A DNA stretch of 64,000 bases from Cellulomonas sp. ES6. GTDB taxonomy: Bacteria > Actinomycetota > Actinomycetes > Actinomycetales > Cellulomonadaceae. Below are positions 8,041 to 15,880 of this stretch, one piece after another. Position numbers and translations under genes: made by a program. Position 1 is the first letter of the stretch. Each line of letters starts with the position of its first letter. The DNA lies in contig NZ_CP125655.1 in assembly GCF_030053835.1 (NCBI RefSeq), forward strand, positions 2,170,001 to 2,234,000, written 5' to 3'. Under the pieces are notes generated by a model. It saw nothing but the letters and a program-made list of their open reading frames with translations, was not told the origin of the DNA and did not search any database.

Positions 8041-9165
8041 GTGAGCCTCCTGATGTCGCCCCTGACCCTGCGCGGGACCACGTTCCGCAACCGCGTCTGG
8101 CTGGCGCCCATGTGCCAGTACTCCGCCGGACCGGACGGCCTGCCCACCGACTGGCACCTCGCCCACCTGGGCGCCCGCGCCGTCGGCGGCTTCGGGCTCG
8201 TCATGACCGAGGCGACGGCCGTCGTCCCCGAGGGGCGCATCTCGCCGCAGGACGTCGGCATCTGGGGCGACGAGCACGTGGTGGCCTGGCGTCGCGTCAC
8301 CGACTTCGTCCGCAGCCGCGGTGCCGTCGCGGGCGTGCAGCTCGCGCACGCGGGTCGCAAGGCGTCGACCTACCGCGGGTTCGGGGACGGCTCCGGTTCC
8401 GTGCCCGAGGCGTCGGGCGGCTGGTCCACGGTCGCGCCCTCGGACCTCGCGTTCGAGGGGCTCGCCGCCCCGCGCGAGCTCACCGCCGACGAGGTCGCCG
8501 CGGTACCCGGCCAGTTCGCCGCGGCCACCCGCCGGTCCCTCGCCGCCGGGTTCGACGTGGTCGAGGTGCACGCCGCGCACGGCTACCTGCTCCACCAGTT
8601 CCTCTCGCCGCTGTCCAACCGGCGCACCGACATGTGGGGCGGCGACCTCGCGGGGCGCGCCCGGCTGCTGCTCGCCACGGTCGACGCCGTCCGGGCGGAG
8701 CTGCCCGACGACAGCCCGCTGCTGGTGCGCGTCTCCGCCACCGACTGGGCCGAGGGCGGCCTCACGGTCGAGGACACGGCCCAGGTGGCGGTGTGGCTGC
8801 GTGAGCACGGCGTCGACCTGGTGGACGTCTCCACCGGCGGCAACGTCCTGGCCCGCATCCCCGTCGGCCCGGCGTACCAGGTGCCCGCCGCGCGGCAGGT
8901 CCGCGAGACGGCAGGGATCGCCACGTCGGCCGTCGGCCTGCTCACGACCCCCGAGATCGCGGAGCAGGTGCTCGCGGACGGGTCCGCGGACGCCGTGATG
9001 CTGGGGCGCCCGGCCCTGTTCGACCCGCACTGGCCGCTGCGCGCGGCGCAGGCCCTCGACGGCGACCGGCCGGTGCTGGAGCACGCGGGCGACCCGGCGG
9101 CGACGGTCGTGCCCGCGGGTGCCACGGGATGGCCCGTGCAGTACGCCCGCGGGGCGTGGGGCTGA
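8041..9165 (+). CDS. Old Yellow Enzyme family ene-reductase, YqjM type
   Basis: FMN-dependent NAD(P)H:flavin oxidoreductase reducing activated C=C bonds. The sequence parallels Bacillus YqjM throughout: APMCQYS with the flavin-modulating Cys at residue 25, QLAHAGRKA, the substrate-binding HAAHGYLLHQFLSPLSN, RVSATDW, and the C-terminal PVQYARG tail that in YqjM supplies an arginine to the neighbouring subunit. 374 aa, full length. GTG start; no strong ribosome site is visible, and an ATG at 8053 is an alternative. It stands alone between the NERD-like gene and the DUF1023 triad. Physiological substrate unknown. Confidence 0.93.
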   Translation: MSLLMSPLTLRGTTFRNRVWLAPMCQYSAGPDGLPTDWHLAHLGARAVGGFGLVMTEATAVVPEGRISPQDVGIWGDEHVVAWRRVTDFVRSRGAVAGVQLAHAGRKASTYRGFGDGSGSVPEASGGWSTVAPSDLAFEGLAAPRELTADEVAAVPGQFAAATRRSLAAGFDVVEVHAAHGYLLHQFLSPLSNRRTDMWGGDLAGRARLLLATVDAVRAELPDDSPLLVRVSATDWAEGGLTVEDTAQVAVWLREHGVDLVDVSTGGNVLARIPVGPAYQVPAARQVRETAGIATSAVGLLTTPEIAEQVLADGSADAVMLGRPALFDPHWPLRAAQALDGDRPVLEHAGDPAATVVPAGATGWPVQYARGAWG

Positions 9166-9209
9166 GCGTCTCGCCACCGCGGACATCCGGGACAGAATGC
9201 GTATCGGGG

Positions 9210-9239
9210 ACAAATCCGCGCAGCCGCTGCGCGATTTGT
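9210..9239 (+). terminator. Long AT-containing hairpin after the ene-reductase
   Basis: ACAAATC-C-GCGCAG-CCG-CTGCGC-GATTTGT forms a 13-bp stem with one bulged base and a 3-base loop. It sits 45 bases after the ene-reductase stop in the most AT-rich part of this area. Terminator is the simplest reading; a regulatory leader element is an alternative. Confidence 0.5.
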
Positions 9240-9305
9240 CGAGAATGTGCCTGATGGTTTTCCACAGGCGTGTGAGGTCGTTCCCGGCAATGCGTTCCTG
9301 ACGGC

Positions 9306-9311
9306 TACGGT
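9306..9311 (+). promoter_or_regulatory. Candidate -10 for the DUF1023 triad
   Basis: TACGGT matches TAnnnT and lies 30 bases before the ATG at 9341, leaving room for a short leader with GGGGAGA as ribosome site. The -35 is not convincing. Confidence 0.3.
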
Positions 9312-9340
9312 CATGCCACTTCCACGGCAGGGGAGATGGC

Positions 9341-9661
9341 ATGACCGTCCAGATCGAGATGTCCACCGCCGACGTCGAGGCCGCCGCCTCGGCCGTCGGC
9401 ACCGTCGCCGAGGCCGTCCTCGCGAGCCACCACGCCGAGCACGTCGGCGCCCTCGCACCGGCGCTGCCCGGTTCGCAGAGCGCCGAGGCGGCCCTCCGGC
9501 TGCGAGGCGTGTGGTCCGCGCAGGCCCGCCGCTGGTCGTCCGACGCCGCCGCGCAGCGCGACCGCGTGCTCGCCTCCGTCCGAGCGGCCGTCCGCACCGA
9601 CGAGGCGGTCGCCGAGTCGTTCGCCCGGATCACCGGCCACCTCGGGGCGGTGCACCCGTGA
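9341..9661 (+). CDS. Small helical WXG100/ESX-like protein (106 aa)
   Basis: ATG with GGGGAGA five bases upstream. The protein is predicted to be two Ala-rich helices joined near a GVW turn (residues about 56-58) with a second Trp six residues later. This resembles the helix-turn-helix of WXG100-like type VII secretion substrates, though no exact WxG motif or C-terminal YxxxD/E signal is present. Its stop overlaps the GTG of the DUF1023 hydrolase. In actinobacteria small ESX-like proteins are frequently encoded directly before DUF1023 hydrolases, which is the main support. No type VII core components lie in the window. Confidence 0.6.
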   Translation: MTVQIEMSTADVEAAASAVGTVAEAVLASHHAEHVGALAPALPGSQSAEAALRLRGVWSAQARRWSSDAAAQRDRVLASVRAAVRTDEAVAESFARITGHLGAVHP

Positions 9662-11319
9662 CCGCCCTGGACACCGTGCTCGCCTGGCGCCCGGACGCCG
9701 TCGCGGGCCTCGCCGACCACCTCGCCGGGTGCCGCCGCCTGCTCGTGGCCCTCGACGACGACCTCGACGCGGCCGCACCGCCCGCGACGTGGGCGGGCCC
9801 CTCGCGCGAGGCCGCGCTCCGCGCCCACGACGCTCTGCGCCGGCGCCTCGCGACGACCGTCGCCGAGATCGCCCTCGTCGCCGTCTCGGCCGACGACGCC
9901 GCCGCGTCGCTGACCACCGCCCGCGCGGAGCTCGACGCCACCCTCGCCTGGGCCCGCACCCACGGCTACCACGTCGACCACGGCACCGGCCGTGCCACCG
10001 ACGCCCGGTGCGTCGCCGACGACGACGAGGCCCGCGACCGGGCCCTCGTCGCGCGCGAGCTCACCGACCGGGTCCAGCAGGCCCTCCGCGCCGCCCAGCA
10101 CGCCGACACGCTCCTCGCCGACGCCCTGCACCGTGCCGCCGCCACCGACGACCCGCTCCCCGCCGCGGGCCTCGCCGCGGCCGGCCACGCCGGTGCGGCC
10201 AGGGGCCGCCACCGCCTCCTGCGTCCACCGGGCGGGACCCCCGCCGACGCCGCCGCGTGGTGGCGGTCCCTCACACCCGAGCACCAGGCCCGCGTCCTCG
10301 CCCGGCACCCCGAGTGGGTCGGGAACCTCGACGGCATCCCGTTCGCGGTCCGGGACCAGGCGAACCGCGTCCTGCTCGACCGGTACCGCGAGGAGCTGAC
10401 CGCCCAGCGCGAGGCGCTGCGGGACCCCGACAACTGGGACCTCGACACCGCGGAGCGGCTCGCCGTCGTCGAGGGCAAGCTCGCCGGTCTGGAGGCCATC
10501 ACACGCGTCCTCGCCGAGGACCCCGCCCGGTCCCTGCTGCTGCTCGACGTGACGGGGACGCACCAGCTCAAGGCAGCCGTCGCCGTCGGTGACGTCGACA
10601 CGGCTGCCCACGTGGCGGTGTTCACGCCGGGGTTCACGACCACGGTCGCAGGGAGCCTGGAGGACCACGTCGGCAGCCTCGACGCGCTTCGTGCACGCGC
10701 TGATCGAGAAGGCGGACGGTTCGGCTCGGGAGGGTCCACCGCGGTCGTGGCGTGGCTCGGCTACGAGGCACCGCAATGGGCGGACTGGGACGAGCCGCGG
10801 CGGTTCGTGACCAGCGAGGCCCCCGCGGCCTCCGCAGGCGCGGGCCTTGCTCGGTTCCTCCACGGCATCGACGCGTCCCGGCACGACGACCCGAACCTCA
10901 CCGCTCTGGGCCACTCGTACGGCTCGACAGCCACCGGCTTGGCGCTGCGGCATCAGACCGGGGTCGACGCCGCGGTCTTCTTCGGCTCGCCGGGTCTGGG
11001 TACGTCCGATCTGGGCGACCTCGACATCCCGGCGGATCGGGTCTTCCGGATCGAGGCACGCAACGATCCGATCGCGGACTTCGGGCACTTCGGCTCGGAC
11101 CCGTCCCACGTGGTCGGACTCACCGGCTTGTCCGCACGCGAGACGACGATCGACGGCCAGCGTTACGCGGAGTCCACCGGACACAGCGCGTACCTGCGGG
11201 ACCGCACGACCAGCCAGCACAACATCGCGGCGGTCGTTGCCGGCGTCCCTTCCAGGTCGGTCCAGGACAGCGGTCGCGGGTGGGGCGACGTCATCAGCAT
11301 GTTCAACCCGAACACATGA
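9658..11319 (+). CDS. Alpha/beta hydrolase, DUF1023 family
   Basis: 553 aa. Residues 1-300 are an Ala-rich helical region; residues about 320-540 hold the hydrolase fold with the nucleophile elbow GHSYGS (Ser about 420), an ARNDPI acid region and a final TGHSAYL His. DUF1023 proteins are predicted serine hydrolases of unknown substrate, often paired with ESX-like partners. GTG start overlaps the previous stop. From about 10690 onward the DNA is visibly less GC-biased at third positions than the first half, suggesting a composite gene. Its stop overlaps the lipoprotein start, so the three genes form one unit. Confidence 0.85.
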   Translation: MTALDTVLAWRPDAVAGLADHLAGCRRLLVALDDDLDAAAPPATWAGPSREAALRAHDALRRRLATTVAEIALVAVSADDAAASLTTARAELDATLAWARTHGYHVDHGTGRATDARCVADDDEARDRALVARELTDRVQQALRAAQHADTLLADALHRAAATDDPLPAAGLAAAGHAGAARGRHRLLRPPGGTPADAAAWWRSLTPEHQARVLARHPEWVGNLDGIPFAVRDQANRVLLDRYREELTAQREALRDPDNWDLDTAERLAVVEGKLAGLEAITRVLAEDPARSLLLLDVTGTHQLKAAVAVGDVDTAAHVAVFTPGFTTTVAGSLEDHVGSLDALRARADREGGRFGSGGSTAVVAWLGYEAPQWADWDEPRRFVTSEAPAASAGAGLARFLHGIDASRHDDPNLTALGHSYGSTATGLALRHQTGVDAAVFFGSPGLGTSDLGDLDIPADRVFRIEARNDPIADFGHFGSDPSHVVGLTGLSARETTIDGQRYAESTGHSAYLRDRTTSQHNIAAVVAGVPSRSVQDSGRGWGDVISMFNPNT

Positions 11320-11927
11320 GCGCGCGCGACCGACGCGCACCTGCCGTTCGGTGCCGTCTACGTGCTGCAGCACTGATGGCCGCCGTGGCGGCCCTGTCCG
11401 GCTGCGCCGACCGCTTGAGCACCGAGGAGCTGGAGGCAGAGATGACCGCTCGACCGTCGATGGAGCAGATGCTCGACCACTACGAGGCCATGCGCCGCGA
11501 GATGGTTCAGGTTCTCGACGCCGAGATCGGCGGGCTGCACTGGGTGGCGGACCCGGTGCAGATGGGCGCGAGCCGTTCGGGATGCAGTACCGGGGGCGCC
11601 ATCACGGAGGCACAGGAGGTCGAGACCATCGGCCTTCTGGCTGAGGGGACCTACGAGAGCGCCTACTGGCACCGGTCGGCCGAGCTGGTGCTCGAGGTCG
11701 GCCGCCGCTTCGGTTTCGACGACACCGCGACCGTGGTCGACAGACCCGGGGACTTCGAGGTCGTGGGCGCCGACGAGTACGGCGCCGTCTTCCACTACGG
11801 CATGGCCGTGAACACGATCCTCACGCTCCGCACCGGGTGCCACCTCTGGGAGGACCGGCCGGGCCTGGATCACGAGTGGCCCTTGCCGCTGCGGGATCCG
11901 TCCTCGACGCCCGCGCCGACGGGGTGA
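11316..11927 (+). CDS. LppA-like lipoprotein
   Basis: 203 aa. An Arg-rich N-terminus and a hydrophobic segment lead to the lipobox ALSGC (Cys 30), so the mature protein is probably a membrane-anchored surface lipoprotein. A helical MEQMLDHYEAMRREM segment follows, then a GCSTGG motif and a W-containing C-terminus. The pattern recalls the LppA family of actinobacterial lipoproteins of unknown function. ATG overlaps the hydrolase stop. It could be an immunity or partner protein for the hydrolase, but nothing in the sequence proves this. Confidence 0.7.
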   Translation: MSARDRRAPAVRCRLRAAALMAAVAALSGCADRLSTEELEAEMTARPSMEQMLDHYEAMRREMVQVLDAEIGGLHWVADPVQMGASRSGCSTGGAITEAQEVETIGLLAEGTYESAYWHRSAELVLEVGRRFGFDDTATVVDRPGDFEVVGADEYGAVFHYGMAVNTILTLRTGCHLWEDRPGLDHEWPLPLRDPSSTPAPTG

Positions 11928-11933
11928 GGGCGA

Positions 11934-11943
11934 CTGACGTCAG
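11934..11943. promoter_or_regulatory. Perfect 10-bp palindrome CTGACGTCAG
   Basis: Lies just after the lipoprotein stop and about 155 bases before GH92. Could be an operator half of the downstream gene or chance; no second copy was seen nearby. Confidence 0.2.
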
Positions 11944-11970
11944 CGTCTCGGCGCAGCAGCCGCTGGAAGC

Positions 11971-12006
11971 CGCCCGCCCGCCGTAACCCGCCCGCCCGCC
12001 GTAACC
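11971..12006. repeat. Tandem duplication of an 18-bp GC-rich unit
   Basis: CGCCCGCCCGCCGTAACC occurs twice head to tail, with a partial third copy following, in the intergenic space before GH92. Confidence 0.85.
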
Positions 12007-12096
12007 CGCCGGACACCTCCGCCGCGTACGGTCCGTCCACCGGCCGCACCGCGGCGCGCCGGATGGACCATCGCGACCGTCGGGGGAGGGAGCCGC

Positions 12097-14316
12097 GTGT
12101 TCGAGCACGTCGACCCGTTCATCGGCACGGAGGCCACGGTGCTGCCGCCGCAGACCGGCCTGGCGGCGACCTGGTGGTGGCCGAAGCCGCAGGTCGGGAA
12201 CACGCACCCGGGGGCGACGTACCCGCTGGGGATGGTGAGCGCGTGCGCGTACTCCGGCGCGTACCCGACGGGGTACGGGCGGTACGACCTGTCGACGGAG
12301 GGGCTGCCGCCGGAGCTGCACGCGGGGACGCGGGCGTCGGGGTTCACGCACTTCCAGCAGTCCGGCACGGGGGCGATCCGCAAGTACTACAACTACGTGC
12401 GGGTCACGCCGATGCTGCAGCCGCTGGACGACCTGGGCCTGCTGTACGACGTGGTCGAGGAGGAGGCGGAGCCGGGCTGGTACGCCGCGACCCTGGACTC
12501 GGGCATCCGGTGCGAGGTGACGGTGGGCCCGAAGTCCGCGGTGCACCGGTACACGTTCCCCGCGCACCGGGACGCGCGGCTGGTCATCGACCTGAGCCTC
12601 GGCGGGCTGGACATCCCGTACGGCCGGACCGTGCCGCTGCGCGCGCACCTGCAGGCCCTCGCCCCGGGTGTGGCGCAGGGTGAGATCACCGTCGAGGGCG
12701 CGCCGCTGGCCGTGCACGTGGAGTGCGACGCGCCGGCGTCCGCGCAGTGGCGGCAGCTGCTCTGGTACGACCGGCGCCTCATGCCGGGCGGCACACGGCT
12801 GGACTTCGACCGGATCCGCCCGACGACGCTGCGCCCGTTCGGGTTGATGTGGGCGGGCCGCGCCGAGCCGGGGCAGGTGGTGGAGCTGCGGTTCGGGTTC
12901 TCGCTGCGGGGCGTGGAGCAGGCGCGGGAGAACCTCGAGCGGGAGTGCGGCCCGGGGCCGGCGTCGTTCGCCACGCGGCGCGCCCGGACGGCCCAGGCGT
13001 GGCGGGAGCACCTCGGCAGGGTGCAGGTCGACACGCCGGACCCGGGCAAGCACACGGTGATGGCCACGGCGCTGTACCACTCGCTGGTGAAGCCGTGCCT
13101 GGCACCGGACGAGAGCCCGTTCTGGCCGACGGACACGCCGTTCGCGTTCGACATCGCGACGATGTGGGACATCTACCGCACGCAGCTCCCGCTGCTCACG
13201 GCCCTCGTGCCGGAGCGGGCCGTCGAGCTGGCGACCGCGATCCTCCACATCGCCGAGGAGGAGGGGAACTTCCCGATCGGCTACCGCATGGCGCGCGGCG
13301 CGGACCGGTTCTCCCGGCAGGGCAGCGCGCTGGCGCACACGTTCTTCGCCGACCTGTGCGCCCTCGGCATGCCGCTGGACTGGGACTGGGCCCTGGTGCA
13401 CCTGCACAACGACCTGCGGCGCACGTACGGCGAGGAGTTCCTGCTGCACGGCCGCGCGCACCCCATCAGCCACACCCTCGACCTGGCGTTCGGGTACTTC
13501 TGCACGGCGGTGATCGCGCAGCAGGTCGGCGACCGGACGCTCGTGGCGCAGTTCGCCCCGCTGGCGGACCGCTGGCGCAACGCCTTCGACCCGGGGACGG
13601 GTCTGCTGCGGGACTCGACGTTCTACGAGGGCGGCCGGTGGAACTACTCGTTCCGGCTGCTGCACGACATGGCGTCGCGCATCGAGCTGGCGGGCGGCGA
13701 CGCGGCGTTCGTGGCGCTGCTGGACCGGTTCTTCGGGTACGGCGCCGACCCCGTGACGCAGCCCGGCCTCGCGCCGGACGCGGACGAGATGCTCGCCGGG
13801 TACGCGCTGCACCGGTTCGAGGGCCTGAACAACGAGCCGGACATGGAGGCGCCCTGGGCGTACCAGTACGCCGGCCGTCCGGACCGGACCGCCGAGGTGG
13901 TGCACGCCGTGACGCAGCAGCAGTTCGGCACGGGGCGCGGCGGGCTGCCGGGCAACGACGACTCCGGCGGGCTGTCGTCCTGGTACGTGTGGGCGAGCCT
14001 CGGCCTGTTCCCGGTCGCCGGGCAGAACCTGTTCCTCGTCAACGCCCCCGCCTGGCGGGAGGCCCGGGTCGACGTCGGCGGGCGGCCGTTCATGATCGAC
14101 ACCCGCGGGTTCGTCGAGCCGGAGCCCGGCGGCCCCGCGCAGTACGTGCAGCGCGTGCTGCTGGACGGCGCGGAGCTGGACCGCACGTGGCTGACCGGCA
14201 GCGAGCTGCACGCCGGCGGCCACCTGCGGGTCGACCTCGGGCCGGAACCCGGTCCCTGGACCGGTGCCGCCCGGCCGCCGTCGCACCCGGGCAGACCCGC
14301 CGGCTCCCCCGCCTGA
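12097..14316 (+). CDS. GH92 family alpha-mannosidase-like glycosidase, no signal peptide
   Basis: 739 aa. GH92 enzymes are calcium-dependent exo-alpha-mannosidases. Seen are the N-terminal VDPFIGT, NTHPGATYPLGM and HFQQSGTG blocks, ALYHSLVKP and WDIYRTQLPLL in the central (alpha/alpha)6 part, NNEPDMEAPWAYQYAG with the likely acid residue, and the hallmark GNDDSGGLSSWYVW with the metal/catalytic acids. GTG start with a GGGGGAGGGA ribosome site. The protein begins directly in the beta-sandwich, so it should be cytoplasmic, whereas most GH92 enzymes are exported. A GT4 glycosyltransferase follows after a 171-base low-complexity spacer. Mannosidase activity is inferred from family. Confidence 0.92.
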   Translation: MFEHVDPFIGTEATVLPPQTGLAATWWWPKPQVGNTHPGATYPLGMVSACAYSGAYPTGYGRYDLSTEGLPPELHAGTRASGFTHFQQSGTGAIRKYYNYVRVTPMLQPLDDLGLLYDVVEEEAEPGWYAATLDSGIRCEVTVGPKSAVHRYTFPAHRDARLVIDLSLGGLDIPYGRTVPLRAHLQALAPGVAQGEITVEGAPLAVHVECDAPASAQWRQLLWYDRRLMPGGTRLDFDRIRPTTLRPFGLMWAGRAEPGQVVELRFGFSLRGVEQARENLERECGPGPASFATRRARTAQAWREHLGRVQVDTPDPGKHTVMATALYHSLVKPCLAPDESPFWPTDTPFAFDIATMWDIYRTQLPLLTALVPERAVELATAILHIAEEEGNFPIGYRMARGADRFSRQGSALAHTFFADLCALGMPLDWDWALVHLHNDLRRTYGEEFLLHGRAHPISHTLDLAFGYFCTAVIAQQVGDRTLVAQFAPLADRWRNAFDPGTGLLRDSTFYEGGRWNYSFRLLHDMASRIELAGGDAAFVALLDRFFGYGADPVTQPGLAPDADEMLAGYALHRFEGLNNEPDMEAPWAYQYAGRPDRTAEVVHAVTQQQFGTGRGGLPGNDDSGGLSSWYVWASLGLFPVAGQNLFLVNAPAWREARVDVGGRPFMIDTRGFVEPEPGGPAQYVQRVLLDGAELDRTWLTGSELHAGGHLRVDLGPEPGPWTGAARPPSHPGRPAGSPA

Positions 14317-14324
14317 GCGCGACC

Positions 14325-14440
14325 GGGCGCCGACCCGGCACCCACCCGGCGCCCAACCGGCACCGACCCGGCGCCCACCCGCACCGACCCCGACCGGGAC
14401 GCACCCGCCCCGGCCCCCGGTCCCGCCACCCCCGCAGCAC
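14325..14440. repeat. Low-complexity CACCCGGC-type degenerate repeat
   Basis: About 115 bases composed of imperfect CCGACCCGGCACC / CACCCGGCGCCC words between GH92 and the glycosyltransferase. No gene or clear hairpin is visible in it. Confidence 0.6.
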
Positions 14441-14487
14441 CCCGACCGTCACCCCCGCACCAGCCGCGCCCCACCCCGGAGGTTCCC

Positions 14488-15816
14488 GTGACCGACACCG
14501 TCCTGACCCCCGCGTCCGACACCCCGCCGCGCCGCGTGGACCGCCGCCTGGTGATCGTCGTGCGCGCCGACCCGGTGATCTGCGGGCACTCCGGCGAGGC
14601 CCGCAACCTCGCGGAGGCCGCGCTCGACCGCGGGTTCGACGAGGTCCGCATCGTCACGTGGCCGATCGACCGGCTGCAGGCCGCCGGGCTGCCGCTCAAG
14701 CCGCTGGACCGGGTGCTGCCGTACCGGGAGGGCGTGGTCGTCGAGCGGCCCGACCCCGTCGGCGACTACAAGGTGCCGGACGGCCGCTGGGTCGCGGGCC
14801 TGATCGGCCGGCTGGTCGAGCTGTTCACCGACGGCGTGCCGACCGTCGCGCTCTCCCTGTACCTGAGCCCGCACGCGACGGCCGTCGCGGACGCGGTGCA
14901 CGTCGCCCGCCGCACCGGGCTGCCCGTGCGGGTGACGACGGTCGCCGAGGCGGTCGGGTCCGACGTGACGAACGTGGTCCGCGCGTGCGTCGAGGCCGAC
15001 CGGTTCGGCGCGGCGGCGCACGTCCTGTCGTCCTACCTGGAGCACGACGTCTGCCTGGCCGTGTCGGAGTACACCCGGGAGCTCATCGTCGCGGAGGCGC
15101 AGGCGGTGGACGCGAAGCACGGCACCACGTTCGCGCAGCAGTGCCGCGAGCGCGTGCGCATCTCCTACCCGGCGGTGGACGTCGCGCGGTACCTCGCCCG
15201 GGACGACGCCGAGACGGACGCCGTGCTCGCCGCCCGGGGCCTCGACCGCGACGGCTACGTGCTGTACCTGTCCCGGCTGGCGGCGGCGAAGGGCGTCGAC
15301 GACCTCATCGACGGCTACGCGGCGAGCAGCGCGCCCGGCACGCACCGCCTGGTGGTCGCCGGCAACGGCCCCGACGCGGCACGGCTGCGCGCGCACGCGG
15401 CGGCGTCGCCCGTCGCGGACCGCGTCCTGTTCCTCGACGACGTGTCGGACGACGAGAAGCCGCACCTCATGGCCGGGTCCGCCGCCTACGTGCTGCCGAG
15501 CAAGCCGCGGCCCGAGTTCGTCGAGACGTTCGGCATCGCCCTGGTCGAGAAGATGCTGTCGGGCGGCGGCCCCGTCATCACCACGGAGACCGGCGGCATC
15601 CCCGAGGCGGTCGGCGACACGGCGACGATCGTGCCCGTCGAGGACCCGGCCGCGATCGCGGCGGCGCTGGACGAGGCGCTCGCCCTCGGCGCCGCGGAGC
15701 GGGAGCAGCGCGCCGACGCGGCGCGGGAGTTCGCCCTGCGGTTCGACCGGGCCGTGGTGCTGGACGCGATCCTCGAGGCGGTCGAGCAGGTCGGCGGGGT
15801 GCCGGCGCGGGCGTGA
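14488..15816 (+). CDS. GT4-family glycosyltransferase
   Basis: 442 aa, GT-B fold retaining glycosyltransferase. The N-terminal domain has a VIVVRADPVICGHSGEARN nucleotide-fold start. The C-terminal domain has LYLSRLAAAKGVDDLI, VVAGNGPD, the PSKP loop, and the E-x7-E motif in VETFGIALVEKM followed by TETGGIPEAV. GTG start with GGAGG seven bases upstream. No membrane helices, so it acts in the cytoplasm or at the inner membrane face. Donor and acceptor cannot be read from sequence; the adjacent cytoplasmic GH92 hints at mannose-containing glycans. A strong bidirectional terminator follows. Confidence 0.88.
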   Translation: MTDTVLTPASDTPPRRVDRRLVIVVRADPVICGHSGEARNLAEAALDRGFDEVRIVTWPIDRLQAAGLPLKPLDRVLPYREGVVVERPDPVGDYKVPDGRWVAGLIGRLVELFTDGVPTVALSLYLSPHATAVADAVHVARRTGLPVRVTTVAEAVGSDVTNVVRACVEADRFGAAAHVLSSYLEHDVCLAVSEYTRELIVAEAQAVDAKHGTTFAQQCRERVRISYPAVDVARYLARDDAETDAVLAARGLDRDGYVLYLSRLAAAKGVDDLIDGYAASSAPGTHRLVVAGNGPDAARLRAHAAASPVADRVLFLDDVSDDEKPHLMAGSAAYVLPSKPRPEFVETFGIALVEKMLSGGGPVITTETGGIPEAVGDTATIVPVEDPAAIAAALDEALALGAAEREQRADAAREFALRFDRAVVLDAILEAVEQVGGVPARA

Positions 15817-15825
15817 GCCGGGGCG

Positions 15826-15874
15826 CGCCGGCGCCCGCACCGCCCCGGGGTCCGGGTCGGTGCGGGCGTCGGCG
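15826..15874. terminator. Bidirectional terminator, 17-bp stem
   Basis: Arms 15826-15842 and 15858-15874 pair over 17 positions, one of them a G-U pair on the plus strand, with a 15-base loop. It lies between the converging glycosyltransferase and the ABC binding-protein gene, 9 bases and 6 bases from their stops. Confidence 0.8.
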
Positions 15875-15880
15875 GGACGG

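Noticed and set aside
6775..11373. A 1532-codon open frame on the minus strand opposite several genes
   Set aside because: It is antisense to genes with clear family motifs, has low-complexity Arg/Gly/Val-rich content, and results from GC-rich third positions lacking stop codons.
14317..14487. Small gene in the spacer between GH92 and GT4
   Set aside because: Frames here are Pro/Arg/His low-complexity with no ribosome site; the DNA is a degenerate repeat.
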